Positions 12,001-24,900 of a stretch of DNA of 64,000 nucleotides are shown piece by piece. How positions within the stretch are numbered: the stretch's first letter is position 1; each line of letters opens with the position of its first letter. Below the pieces are notes generated by a model. That model did no database searches, was not told the origin of the DNA, and saw nothing but the letters and a program-made list of their open reading frames with translations. This DNA is from Sphaeroforma sirkka (lineage: Eukaryota; Opisthokonta; Ichthyosporea; Ichthyophonida): positions 1-64,000 of the forward strand of contig LUCW03000568.1 in the NCBI GenBank assembly GCA_001586965.3, written 5' to 3'. The position numbers and the translations under genes were made by a program.

Positions 12001-13880
12001 GTACAATACAGTCCCCTGACATCTTCATACCTACAATCGTTAACTCTCATGGCCATTATATACCTAGAGTCAGTGCAATGAATCCTTATGACACTAATAT
12101 ATCTAGAGTCCATGAGCAGTGTGTATGAACACATCAACGTCATCCTGACAATATGCCTCTCTTACACAGCGTTGGTCACGTCTCGGGTGCGCATCTCAAC
12201 CCGTCGATATCCTTCGCCTTTGCGCTTTTAGACCACAAAGACTTCGGCTGGAGAAGGTTCGGTTACTACGTGCTGGCCCAGTTTGTGGGGGCTTTCTTGG
12301 GATCCCTCTTAGTGTGGAGCTTGTTCTCTGGTGCAGTAGCGCACTACGAGGGTGTGAACAACATGGTGAGAGGCCAACCGGGGAGTGAGCGTACGGCGAT
12401 GATGTTCGGCGAATACTTCCCCAATCCGGCTTCGTATCCGAACCAGAACGAAGTGATTGGGATCGGCCAGGCTTTCTGGGCGGAGATGCTGGGTACAGCG
12501 TTTCTGGCGTTTGTCATCTTCTCGGTCACTGCGCCATGCAACAATGTCATCCCACCCAATGTAGGTACAATTTTGCGGTGGGTCGTATCGCCGCGGGATG
12601 GGTAGAGTGTGCAGATGGCTGAGCGCACCTGCACCCAAGTTAGTGGGATTGGGGTGTGGGTCGGGCAAAGAGGTCTTTGATATAGAGTGTGCGTGTTGTA
12701 CTGTGCTACATGCGGCTTGTTTGTATCGTTTTAGTATCCTCTATTACTGTATTCAGCTTCGTTTGTTGCAATATTCACCCTCCGCCGTGGGACGCTATGG
12801 GAGGTCACTGAACGAGTGCATATCCATCCCCTCGAAGCGGTACTATCCTGTTGTCAATATGTATGTCTACTCATCGCTGAACAACGCCTACTAATTCAAG
12901 ACATTTGCTTGTGTTGAAATTGTTCCACCAGTGGCTCGTGGGAATCGAATGGGCTTTGCCACTACCACGATGCCATAGTATTTAGTAGAGTGCCACATCT
13001 TGACATAGCATTGCATCTTGGTATTGAACCAAGTGGTACCAGTTTCTACTTATCCTTTATAGCGGTTTTGCTACCCTGGGACTCGTTGCGCCTAAAAACA
13101 ATTGCTTAACTCTTGTCATATATCTCATTACTTTCTTCCACTTTCTTCTGTCCGGTGGTCAACAGTTCGCACCTCTGTTCATCGGGTTTACGGTGTCGAT
13201 CATCATATCGTTGATAGCGCCTCTTACCCAAGCAGGCTTGAACCCAGCCCGAGACTTTAGTCCTCGTTTACTGGCACTCATACTCGGTTGGAGTGACATC
13301 GCCATCCCCGTATGTATTTGGTTATTAAATTTGCGATGTAGAAGTAGTTGAATTGTGGCGATTCCAATATTTATTTGAGCCGATCTCCCCCCCCAGTTCA
13401 TGCTCTGCTTGGAAGACTTATGTGTAGTTGGATTATGCTCAGTGTCCGTATGCCGAATCCTTGTGGCATTGTTGTGACGTTAAATTTTGTGTTAACTTTC
13501 TCCCGTCCCAAGATAAATATTTAGTCTCTCGCCACTGCAACTCTCGTATGCCCAAGACCAGTTCGGTGTTTACTTTAAGTGGTATCTAGTATTTTCGTAT
13601 ATCTATGTTTTATAGTGACTTAGCTCGTAGTATATAGACATGCAGAATTGACCAGTGCATATGATAGCAATCACATCTCTTTGCTGTGCACTCACCGCAA
13701 TACACCTCTGTCCACACACTCATGCAGGGACCAAGAAACGGGTTCTGGATATATCTACTGGCACCGATGCTCGGTGCACCTATAGGTGGCTTCTTGGCCA
13801 ACGTCTGCATACAACGTCCGTGTAAGTCTACTGAGGCGTGCTATGAGCTGGTCGCATGTTCGGAGAAGAAGGATGATTAA
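9033..13880 (+). CDS. Aquaglyceroporin (MIP family), five exons
   Basis: Membrane channel expected to pass glycerol, other small solutes and water. Exons are 9033-9264, 11348-11471, 12170-12560, 13166-13309 and 13728-13880. Every intron is GT-AG and the phases (1, 2, 0, 0) join without conflict, giving about 347 residues. The chosen ATG (9033) has a good context (A at -3, G at +4). After a hydrophilic N-terminus of about 65 residues comes TM1 (EFLAELFG, then TAFLVFFGTG). The loop B motif is SGAHLNPSISF, so the first NPA is NPS. The loop E motif is AGLNPARDFSPRL; the Asp after NPAR is typical of glycerol-conducting members. The long extracellular loop with TAMMFGEYFPNP also matches GlpF-type channels. 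The last TM (FWIYLLAPMLGAPIGGFLA) is followed by a short cytoplasmic tail ending at a TAA. Length is normal for the family. Family assignment is firm; solute choice is inferred. Confidence 0.93.
9247..9720 (+). repeat. Four tandem copies (about 118 bp) of the exon 1 end and 5' splice site
   Basis: GAGTTATTTGG starts at 9255, 9372, 9490 and 9612, so the periods are 117, 118 and 122. The first copy spans the last codons of aquaporin exon 1 and its GTAGGT donor; the others lie in intron 1. Copies 1 and 4 also align downstream (GGTATGNACTCTTT). Copy 2 keeps a GTAGAT donor-like site. Confidence 0.8.
10384..10672 (+). repeat. Intron 1 minisatellite, 21-24-bp unit
   Basis: About a dozen imperfect copies of a unit like GTGTGTATGCTGTCATTGAT, inside intron 1 of the aquaporin gene. 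Confidence 0.85.
11510..11780 (+). repeat. Intron 2 T-rich degenerate tandem repeat
   Basis: Roughly ten diverged copies of a unit of about 25-30 bp like TTTGGAATGTATTTATTTAT, directly after the donor of aquaporin exon 2. Confidence 0.6.
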
Positions 13881-14779
13881 GACAGCATGAGCGAAATTTT
13901 GGTACGGATTGACGAATTCAATGTACGAACAGATACATAATGGCGTCAGTAAACGGAAAATGAATGCATGGAGCAATCTGTTTCTCGCCACATTTTCTAC
14001 TGCTTCCCAGAACACCGAAAGCAGAAAATGGCTGTATTCAGCTTCCAGAGTGTTGTACCCGAAACCGAGCCGAATCAGCGGAAATACTGTCAGCTGTATT
14101 CAGAAGAACCGTATATACAGGATACGTCACCATGGCATACGAAGTCGCAGAACACCTGGGCTCAACCACTGGCCGTTTGACCAAGACAACTCAGCTGCAC
14201 TCGTATATCACAGTGCGGTTTACGTGAATACAACGGCAGGAACAGATTCGCTTATGCGGGTGTCACATCGGATGTTCACTGCGCAGATGTGATATGGTAA
14301 CTTGTCTTAGGTCAACTGGTTACGAATTAGATCATGGAAGTATCCAGAAGGGGTAAATAATTGCATGAGTGCACCATTTCCTATTTGGGTATACTTTTTC
14401 CGCTCAAATCTGAGCGATTTCTGGCAGAATAGAATATGGATATCAACTAGTCACGCTTCTTCGGTTGAACAATAACGTTCCATACTACTGTAGCCTTGCC
14501 CCGCTGATCCCATGCAGGACTATTGTGAAAGTACCGCAGTGCAACAAAGTGCCAATTAAACTGAAGCAAGCGTACAAGCCTCGCGAATATCATGTGACAT
14601 TCTGTAAAATGCAAAAGTGTTTTGCTACCAGGAAAATATGTCCTTTCAGCTCCCACTACCACCCCCATTGTAATGCGCTTCATGCACTAGGCGCCTGCAC
14701 CATTGGCTGTTGCTTTGCAACAAACACATTCAGACGGTGCAAAGATTACACAGACATGCATGTGCACATAATTGTGCGA

Positions 14780-14815
<36 letters not shown>

Positions 14816-15700
14816 ATGTTTATGTGTATGTGTATTTGTAAATATGCATATTACTTTTCCAGCAATATTGTATATATTTCTATATATTACTTTTCTAGTA
14901 ATATTGTGAGTATATATTACTTCTCTAGCGATATTGTAAATAAATATTACTTTTCTAGCAATATGTAAGTCGCGCAAACGCTGGCTAAATATTACTCCTT
15001 GGGTTTGTCAGTAAGTTTGGTGGCTACTGATATAGACTAACCAAAAGGAGAAACCACCAGCACTGCGCGGTGTGTAAATATCCAACCCTTGAGCTTGGGT
15101 ATGTTCGCATTTATCTGTACCAGTGGTTAGTAATACGTAGAGTTTAAACCTGGCCAGGGTAAATGGCACGCAGTTCGGCACTGGCCTCTGTTTTTATTTC
15201 ACGCCCCAATTGCCGTATGTGAGCAAACGGCCAGATAATGGGCATGGCACTCTGGTAATTTATAAATCAAGGGAAAATATTATCCATTTCAGAGGAAGAA
15301 ATGCCTACACAATTTTGCACAAAACACTACACACACTCTCACCGAGCTGTATATATCATATACATACATAGAATCATGTGTTTATTTGATCAGAAATACT
15401 GATCAAATAATCCCCTAAAACTAATCTACAAATTCTATCAAATGAACCTAAAAACACTATCAGTGTATTCCTGACCCATGTATTACCACACGGAAGTGGG
15501 AATCCAGACTGGCACGATGACAGCCTCAGTATGCATGAGCTAAGATCAGTCTACTGCGTGCAACATGCCATAACGAATGATATGTACAAAAGATTGCAGA
15601 GAAATACAGGACTTGGACTGCCACACGACCAATGGTGCGTACGCGCCTAGGAGACACTGCTTAAAAAATAGTTGTTCAAAGTGTCTCATTAGCCGGCGAT
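13881..15700. other. 3' flank of the aquaporin gene, no gene seen
   Basis: Open frames here are short and show no motif. About 14787-14815 is a GT run. About 14860-14965 holds four imperfect copies of a 30-bp unit with ATTACTTTTCTAGCAATAT. A perfect 12-bp hairpin with a 5-nt loop lies at 15382-15410. Nothing else is supported. Confidence 0.55.
15382..15410. other. Perfect 12-bp hairpin
   Basis: TTATTTGATCAG and its reverse complement are separated by AAATA. The function is unknown and there is no adjacent gene. Confidence 0.6.
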
Positions 15701-18700
15701 GTGTCTGTCAGATAGGATAGACGCAGTGTGTGAATAGTGGTCCACTCATATATTGTTGCCACTCGGTGAGTCCCGTGGCACGTATGGTGGGAGCTGTGGC
15801 GAGATTTTTAGCGCTCTTGATGTTGAAAAACCTGGCCGCAGCGACTGTCGTCGGCCACGCCCTTGGGATGGATGTTGACCGAAGTGCTTGCAGCTATACA
15901 AGGGAAGTATCTCTTTATTTTAGGTGTGAACGGTGCATGACGAATTCGCTGCCAGCCGCTAGACCTTTGACCATCTGCCGAGCACATTCCATTACCTCAA
16001 CGACCTCGCATGGACCTGTCCAGTTGAGACAACCTTGTACCTTTTCGCTAATAAGGCGCATGACCCGATAGCCAACCGAAAATGAAGATATGTGCACGTG
16101 CTGTTTGTCCGCAACCACTTTCTGGATTGCCTGGACGTTGCATCATGGCCTCACTTGGGTCGAGAGAACTGTATCCAGTGCGCCCTCTTTGGGTGCTAGT
16201 ATGAGCACTGTGCGCTCTCCTAGAAGAGGGACGTGTGGTCAACCATAAGGGCGAGTGGTTGCTCTCGTGTAAGATATATCACCTGTCACGGAGGAGACAC
16301 GTGCATTGTATCCCTGGGCGAATGCGCGCACCAGGGGCACCCGGAACACTTTTGCGTGGGCATGGCCGACTTGTATACCCACACCTTCATCACCTTAATT
16401 TGGCCCTCGGCACGTCCGTTGCCTTGGTGGTGGTTGGCCGTTGTATAGAAGTGCAAGAATACTTTATTTGCACGAAAATTAATGAAACGGTGAGTTAAAC
16501 ACTGTGTCCTGGTCGGCGGTGAACTCTGAGGGGACATCCCAGGGGAATATCTGTTTGAAGACAAAGTCGGCGCACATACTGTCTGACTTTGCCTCCAGCG
16601 GACGGACGAAGACCATGCCTGTGGTTTTACAAACCGCCAAGAGGGTCTAGGCCAATGCTGCCCGGAGCCTCTGAAAAAAATGCGAAATCCGCATACCTAT
16701 GGTCGCAAGAAATTTTGGATCGCTCTGGCTGCTGCAAAAGGCCAAACTCCTTGGACGGCCGCGATGCGAATTCCTGGTGAATTTTGTATTATTTCAAGAT
16801 GGCCTTGATTTCGTCACGTAAGCTAGTCCAGCCGTATAAGAACTGTACAGCGCGCTCAATTTTTTAGCACCCTTGCGTACATATACACCTCGTGGACCGC
16901 TTCGATGATTTGGTGAACACGCGTACACTGGATTGGACCACCAACCTGCTTAGAGATCGTGTCGTAGGCCAAGAAGACCCGGTTAGGCCTGGTTCTTGTC
17001 GCCTGAACTGCTGCTGTAACGGTAGCGGAGGGAGACGGCTGCTCGCCCAGGAGTGGTGCAGGTACTATTCTTGCGATCTGCGCTGATCCGAACTCTTCAT
17101 CGCTACCTTCACGGACACCCATCATGTAAGCACCTGCCTACCGCGGGTTAGACTGGAGGGCCGAAGGGATGAGTGGCAATGCGAATTTGTGCTGCGAAAT
17201 CCGTTCACCTGGTAAGTCCTCACCCTGAACTGCAAGGATATGCCTCACACTCGCTCGCGGGAGTAGGAAAGCCGTGGGACCGTGATGTGAGACACGGCAG
17301 CGTCTAACGCCCAGAAACCTGGCGGAGGTACAAACGGTTCGCCGGTATATCTAATATGTAGGACGAATGTAGCGTCCTGTCCCAGTTGGGTTCCCACCCG
17401 CTCGTGGCCATATCGCAGATAACACCATCGGCTGCCTGGATCAGAATCGGCAATACAATTAAAAAAGTATGCATGACTGAGAAACACTCATCATATGGCA
17501 TAAACGAGTAACACACCGTGAGGCCGTGCGCCCTATCGGCTACAATCTTGAGGAACATACGCTTCAGGCCCTCTCTTGGCGGGTTAAGTCAAGGTTGAGG
17601 AATCGCGAGCAAATAACACAGACGCCCCCATCGAGTGTGGGCTTGTAGAATTGTGACATTACTGGTTACCCGGCATCGCGAAGCCATCGGTGTCGTGCGG
17701 CCAGTGTTTGGCGTCTGCGAGTAGTAACCATTCCCTGGCAAGCATATATTCGGTGGTACACAACCTGCTTGTACCGCTAAATTCCAGTGAACACGGTAGT
17801 GTGCTTGTGTGTGTGCGTGCAAGCTACATTTTGTAGTCAAGAGCGTGCGCAAGGCGCTAGAGGAGGTCAGCAGTGCCGTTGTCCTTGTACTTGATATGGT
17901 ACATGCGTGCATCGATGTCTTGGCATACCTCTTGCCAGCGCTGCTGCTGGCGCCCTCTCGGGACAGACCTATCCTGAGCTCACATAGTTAAGAGGGTTAT
18001 GTTGTCCGTGTAAACTCCCAATTCTAGGACCGAACGCTTGATGATTTTCCACAATTTAATCATGCCGTACATAGATGCCAATCGACCACTTTTCCTTATC
18101 AGTTACATGATACTTGTATTGAACTGAGAAGAATCTGAATGAAAGATGCGCCACGGGAAGAAGGGCACCACCTTGTCAAACGTATAGTCAGCCTCCGACA
18201 CCTATGAACTCGCAGGCGTCAAAATACAACACCTGTTACTCGTGTGCGTTTGATTTGACGAGAACAGCTCGCTCAGCGAGTGGTGTGAGTCAAATTTGTC
18301 GAAGACCTACTAATCGTCATCGTTCCATCAGAACTTCGCATCTTTCTTTAAAAGGAGATCTGCAATTTGTTTAAGAGTCTTACAAAACCAGGGACGAACG
18401 ACTTCCAGAATACCACATTATGGTACCAAGACCTCGAGGTCCAAATCTGTAAGGTAATGAAGGTTGGCGAGGGCTGCTAGGCGCTCGAGTCTGTCATAGA
18501 GACGCCCTTAAAGTCTACTTTGCGTGCTAGAATAGATACCGCGCGGTGGAAGGAGGCAATCTAGCACTTCTTCAGGTCAAGTTGAATGCCATACTGCTTG
18601 CAGCCAGTTAGGACTGCTAAGAGCGCGTCCCAGTTCTCCCCGGGCGAGTCGGAAGTGATGACTATGTCATTAATGTACCAGATGACATCGCCGAGAGCTT

Positions 18701-18950
18701 CGAATATTTGAGCTAATGTCTCCTGAAAGCGCCAGGATGCCTCCTGGATGCCGAAGGGAAGGCTCACGTACGCCTAACGCCTCCAGGGTGTTCAGAAGCT
18801 GGAATGTCGGACGATGCTTCCGACACGCACAGCTGGTTGAAATCGGTACCACAATTCAAGACCGACAACCAGGGCTTCTCCACCACAAAATCATATGTTC
18901 CTGACTCTGTGGGGATAGGGTACATGAGTTCAGAATCGACTACCTCCTTT
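15700..18950 (-). mobile_element. Ty3/Gypsy-like retroelement, badly worn
   Basis: Fossil element read leftwards. A reverse-transcriptase segment lies near 18560-18770 with SLPFGIQEA and YINDIV, the fingers/palm signature of Ty3/Gypsy enzymes. An integrase-like end near 16290-16560 has TANHHQGNGRAEGQIK, which resembles the usual Pro-x-Gly-Asn-Gly-x-Ala-Glu helix. Between them are only weak remains. The element is broken in many places and looks old. No LTR pair was recognised. Confidence 0.7.
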
Positions 18951-20010
18951 CACCGACTGCGGTTCGAACAGAACCTAAAGATTATCTTACAATGTTTAGT
19001 TATTCATGAGTATCTCATATACATCGCATTCACTTTGCTTTCGGGTCTCGCAAACTATCACACTTCCCCCCTACTCAAGTAGGAATACGAAACTACACAT
19101 CAACCTCTACCGGCCAGGTTTTGGCTCTCGGTGTGCTCCGTGTCCGATAGGTTACCTTGTCCTGCTGATTCCGCGTGGCCGACACTCCGAATTTCTTCAA
19201 CTTCGTTAATGTCGACCATGCCATCTCGTTAGGGCGAGTCTGTTTTGAGGCTGAGGCTGTTTGGTCGTCATTGCATTTTCCACATACAGTCCCATCGCTG
19301 CGATACCAATAGTCTCAGGAATTTCTGTTTCATCTTAATTCGGCCGATGAGGTATGTGATGCATAGTAAAAGGAAACCCATAGTCAAGAAAATTTGCTGC
19401 GGCACAACTTTCACATCAATAACTTGAACTGTATAGATTTATCCTCTAATATTTCTCCACGTTTTACTTCCATATGTGATGTCAAGTCCTGGAATGTAGC
19501 ATCTCGTGGTTCGTTTGTGCGCTTCCTATCTAGCACGTAGCTGCACCATCGATAAATCAAACATCCTCGTGAAGACTCTAGCTTGAGTCGGGCATAGTCT
19601 CGTACACTATTTCTGTGGCGTTCGGATTAATCACGCTATTTACTGTACATTGCGAGTGTGCCATTGTGCCACAAATCTCGCCTCTGTAAATCCCGAACGA
19701 AGCTAGGGTTTAGGGTCTGGGGCACTGGCCGCGTGGCTCAAAATTTGAGAACACAGAGAATGTGTCACTGTAAAAGACAGTGAACATTTACAGGCCAGGG
19801 CCAGTAGTTCACTATCTTAATATTCACTAATTAAAGACATTGACTAGCTGGCAATAGACCTACGTGTTCTATTTGAAGTTATTCGCTTAGTGTAATTAGT
19901 TGAATCACAATTAATGAATTGATAGTGACTACGTTTCCTAGTAGTTCATCATGAGATCGGTCGTAATTTGAGGCGACATCTTAAGCATCTTGAGTCTGAG
20001 GCATCGAAAT
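18951..20010. other. Non-coding stretch between elements
   Basis: I see no gene, no clear LTR ends and no strong tandem repeat. It may be the worn 5' flank of the gag-like ORF that follows. Confidence 0.4.
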
Positions 20011-20983
20011 GGTGAAGCAAGTAGAAGTAGTGCTTACGGACGGCGAGGCTGACAACCTTTGGCTGTGCAACAAGCACGTTGATCTCGTCCGCACCAAGGG
20101 TGCCTATACGGGGCTTGGCGAAAGTCAAATGGCTGAATGAGTGCCCATTTTAAAGCAATCTCTGAGCAAGACTTCTTTATGACGCTCCAGTCGCGGTTGC
20201 TGCCTGCCATGAGAGCTGATCCAGACTGGTTGGTCGCCTACGCGAGGTTGTATGCCGGAGTTTGGCCGACATTCAGCAAAGGCGATAAAGCGGCGGTGAT
20301 CCTGAATTTCGCTCGATCCTTGAGACAGGACCTCGAATCCATGTTCGAGGTCTTCCAGGAGCTAATAGTGTTTATGTGTGGGCGTTCCTTGCTCACTGTG
20401 CTCATCTCTGAGGTGGAGGCCCAGGATGAGAACCCGCGATGAGCCAGTGGCTTCTGCGGTGGAGTGTATGGCCGCCATGCAGAAGCGCTTGGCTGCCTAC
20501 CAGGTGGGAGCACCGATAGTCGATCTGAATGGGTTAGCAGACCCCCAGCCATTGATGGAGCTTGCAGGGGGTCTGGCGAAGGCCGTCAGTAAGACAAGTG
20601 ATGAAGCGCCAGAGCCTCTGCAGAGGAAGCGAAGCATTAAGTCGGCAACTGATAAGAGGAAGGAAGCAAGGCGTGTGGCGAGGGCGGCAAAAAAGGCTGG
20701 AGCTGCGCGTCAGGAGGATCCAGGTTTGCGTGCGCAACACCTCTCGGGGTTTGCAGACCCAGGGGTGGTAAGGCCTGTTGTCACCGTGGAAGTACCCAAG
20801 GCAGTGGGTCTGCGGGGAGCAAAGATCGCCAGAGTAGCATTGCAGCCGCTGCCAGATTTTATTGCGGCAGAGGTGGATTGTTTCTGTACGCGGTACACCA
20901 ACTGCCGCGAACAGCACCACGCCATTTTGGCGATGGCGGAGGGTAAAATAGAGAGGTTCCTGCTCTCGCAATGTGCCATGTAG
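20011..20983 (+). mobile_element. Gag-like fragment of a plus-strand retroelement
   Basis: Fossil coding region of an LTR-type element. An N-terminal part with AVILNFARSLRQDLES resembles the helical capsid-like region of retroelement Gag proteins. It is followed by a basic Lys/Arg-rich part (RKEARRVARAAKKAGAARQ). A G-rich polypurine-like tract lies just after it (near 21025-21037), as expected before a 3' LTR. It is broken, with few breaks. The family assignment rests on context and on the protease fragment of similar style at 28169-28888. Confidence 0.5.
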
Positions 20984-21969
20984 TAAGTACACGTCGAGTA
21001 ACTATATCTCAACGTTCTCCCTCCTCAGGGAGGGGGACGTTGTTTATTTATTAGTAATTGTAAACAGTAATCCTAAAATGGCTGACTCTTAAATGAGTCA
21101 TCAGTCATGTGTTGTAAAACCAGCAAACCCCTAAACCCCAGTTTATCAGATTATTATGATAAACTGTAAAACTTGTAATAAACCTAAAATAATCAAATAA
21201 ATATAAGTACTTGTATTCTGACCACAACCCCCCCAAACTGAAGCACTGAACAAAGCAGTGTGCCAGTTTCAGAGATGATAAGAATAACATAGTACCTTAT
21301 GTGCTGGCATTATCCTCGAGAGCTAGAGCATTGTGCTGGCATTTATCCTCGAGAGTTAGAGCATTGTGCTGGCATTTATCCTCAGAGAGCTAGAGCATTG
21401 TGCTGGCATTTTACCTCAGAGAGCTAGAGGACCCGATGTATACTTCTCGAGCGACCGGTCGTGTTTGAATTCTTGAAGCTACTGTTCATCTGTGTTAGCA
21501 TATAGGAGTTTGGCAAGTACAATATAGGACTGTACTTGTGTCGGAGAAAAACTGCCAGTGGCAGAAACCGTGCAAACCATTAACCCGCTGTTTCAAAACA
21601 ATGCCCAAGGAGTTGTTTGATTGATTTCGCTGTGTTATACTCCGAAGCTAGTGGCTCGTTTAACCTCGCGAGCTTGAGCCGCTGACGATTTTCCCTCGCG
21701 AGCTCGAGTGCTAACCGTTTATTCTCGCGAGCTCGAGTGGCTGGTTTATACTCGGGAGCTAGAGTCGCTGCTTTTTATACTCAAGAGCTCGAGTGGCTGG
21801 TTTATACTCGGGAGCTAGAGTTGCTGGTTTATACTCGGGAGCTAGAGTCGCTGTTTTTTATACTCAAGAGCTCGAGTGGCTGGTTTATACTCGGGAACTA
21901 GAGTTGCTGGTTCATGCTCCAGAGCTTGAGCTCGATATCCGAGAACAAATTTATATTGAAGATAAAGTA
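20984..21969. repeat. LTR-like region with two CTCGAG/GAGCTAGAG minisatellites
   Basis: After a G-rich tract near 21025-21037 there is AT-rich DNA. Then come four copies of a 33-bp unit with TGTGCTGGCATTTATCCTCG (about 21300-21430). About ten copies of a 27-30-bp unit with GGCTGGTTTATACTCGGGAG follow at about 21652-21935. Both arrays share the core CTCGAGAGCTAGAG-type words. They lie at the 3' side of the minus-strand Ty3/Gypsy body and may be part of its long terminal region. The matching LTR at its other end was not found. Confidence 0.6.
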
Positions 21970-24900
21970 TTAGAACTGTGCACGTTGGCGCTTACGTGTC
22001 CGTGTCTGCGAAGCTTTGTGGTAGGCCACGATAACGTTGGCATCATCAAAAGCTTCTGCTGTTTCCCACGTTGGTTCGCCTTCTCGCCATCTCACCAGGT
22101 ATTCCAACTTCCCCGTCTCATCTTTCGTACGGTGTGTGATAATATGGCGAAACTCAACCCCTCCTTCGGTCCATGAGTCTTCGTTAATTGGTGGGTCTGT
22201 GCGTCTATGCACTAAACGGAGAAGTTCCACCCGCACCGGTTTGTCCTTGAATTCTGGTGGGGCGGAACCATCTTTGTTCGCTAACTCGTAGCGTTGACCG
22301 TGTCTAACTTTGACTACATATGGACCAAACAATGGCCGCATGGCCTTCGTTGTTCGGCCTTCTGATCGTACCATGACCACATATCCTTCGTCGAAATATA
22401 CCAAGTCGTGAGCATGCAGGCGGTCAAATGTCGTCGTAAGCTTGCCTGTATACTTCTTGGTAATGTGGTGGAGGGTCGGCAATATAGTGGTTGCCCAGGT
22501 GTCATTCGTCATCGGCTGGGAATCCGGTAACTCGTCTGTGAAATCGGCGAACGGAACATGGCGGCGGCCAAAGTACACGCTAAACGGTGCATTCTTATGG
22601 CGGCGGGATATCCGAAAGTTCTGGTATAGCATCGTAAACGGAAGGCGTTCGTCCCATCGAAGGGGAACCGCCTCACAGCATTGTCGAATAGAACGTGTAA
22701 TCTCCTTGTGACGTCGTTCTGCCGCGCCCAGCACTTGGGGTCGATATGGTGGAGACACCTTATGTAGCATCCCCACTTCTTGGACCAGAATCTCCACTAT
22801 CTTGTTGGTGAACTCCTTCCCCATGTCTGTTTGGATTTTACGGGGGTAGCCATGTTCGCCAAAAATCTCTATGAGTGTCTGTGTCGTGGTTTCCTTTGTC
22901 TTGTCCGGTGTGGCTCGAAGGATAGAATAGCCTGTGGCGATGTCCAAGACGTAAAGAATATAATTGTTCTTGCGTCTGGACTCCAGTGGCATCGGGAAGT
23001 AGTCCACTTGAATATGGTACCACGGGTAGCGTGCATCGATGCTAATCATCGGGTGGAAACCTTTACGAAGTGTGTCCTGTCCAAAACATGTGCCACATTG
23101 CCGCTTAGCCTCTGTGGCTAACTCAAGTGCCCCTGGCCAAACGTGACCGTTCTGACGAAGTTGTTGGACTGTGTCCGCCGCCCCATGGTGTCCTTGTTCG
23201 TGTTGCGCTTGTGTGAGTTGCGTACGACGCTGTTTCTCGTCCGGGCTCGCTTGTGCAAACGCCGGTTGACCCTCTGCATCTGTCATTGCCACTGAGACTT
23301 CTCGCGCTGTGTCTAAGCACATGACATATTTTGTATGCTTTGGTTCTGCATAACCAAGTCACTGTGAAAACAGCGGGTCCAGTTTGAACCCATTGGGAGG
23401 ACCCACCCGTGCTACTACGGTATGACCTCATGGTGTCTTCCCACATGCGTACTTAGCGTACTTGAGGAACGTGTGTGGTGTCCGTGTTACCAGCACCGGT
23501 TCTGTCTGCAATGCTTGAACAGGTCGAGCCATGGTGCTCTTGGTACCCATCGTAGACATACTGTGGCCCGTGCGCCGTCGGCTCGTATCTTGCGTAACAT
23601 CCTGTGTATCTGTTCCCAAGGCGGGTTCATCCATCCATCGACTATCGACCAGTCGTAGGCAAACGCTCCTTCCCCATCATCCTTCGTCCAGAACCGAGGA
23701 AGCTGAGCGTTGGTTGGGTCCGCAAATACATCTATGTCATTCGGTCCGAAGTGTTGTTGCGCTTGTTCAAAGTAACTAGGGAATAACTGCCAGCAGTCTG
23801 TATACATTATTTCGAGTTCGTCCTGTTCCGCTGTCCTCTCGTGTACTTTACTTAACATGTCCGGGAGCACATTTGTCTCTCCTGGTATATACGATATGGT
23901 GAAGTTGAATGGCGCGATGATATGATGCCATCTCTGAAGCATCGGATTAAGCTTGAGCTGTGTGTTCATATACACAAGGGCCTTGTGGTCCGTGAAGACC
24001 GCAAACCGTTGCCCATCCAAGTATTCCCTGAAATGTGTCAGACCATATACCAATGCCAGTAATTCCTTCATAGGTGTGGCGTAGTTCTGTTGCGCATGGT
24101 TCAGAGTCTTACTAAAGAACATAAGTAATGTTTCTTACCGTCGACCCATTTGAATAGCGCTCCCCCCAAACCGTAATCGCTAGCGTCGGTTTCCAAGTTC
24201 AAAGGAATGCCGTCGACCGGAAAGTGTAACGCCACAGCATTCACCAATGCGTCCTTCATTGCCTGCCACGCCTGTGCATGTCTCTCCTCCCAACGATCAC
24301 CTAGCAACTCCTTTGGGTTGAGTTTGCAAAATTCGCGCAAGGGTACAACCGTGTTTGCGAAAATAGGCAGATGTTCGTGGAGGTAATTTGCTAAACCCAA
24401 CGCCGAGGCTATATCTTTGTACCGTAGTGGTGTGGGCCAATGTATCAGCTTGGCCTGCTTTTCATGGTCAATGCCGTGTGCCGATACTTTCTTCCCTAGG
24501 ATCATGACTTCGGAAATAGCGAAGTGGCACTTCGCAGATTTAAGCTTAAAACTGTGGTATGTTAAGCGTTGTATCACCTTCTGCACCGTCCTAACGTGTT
24601 CGTCATAATCGTCACTGGCGATAAATATGTCATCGATATAGTGGTGAACCGGTAAGCCATCAAGTATCGTACTCAAGGTACGTTGGAACTGCTGCGTGAG
24701 TACATGAAGACCGATCGGTGCTGATGTGAACGAGTACTGATAATGTTCGTGTGTGAAACTAAATAAGTATTGTGAGTCTGGATGGATGGGTAGCCTGTGG
24801 TATGCTGCCGATATGTCCAGCGTCGTGTAGTACTTCTTACTCTTGAGGCGAGATATGAGTTCGTTGACCTTGGGGATCAGGAACTGGTCACCAGGAATAA

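Noticed and set aside
14447-14977. Open frames downstream of the aquaporin
   Set aside because: They run into a GT repeat and a 30-bp tandem repeat, and have no motif or splice support.
17245-17912. Possible RNase H part of the worn Ty3/Gypsy element
   Set aside because: The similarity is too weak to name the domain; it is only covered by the whole-element call.
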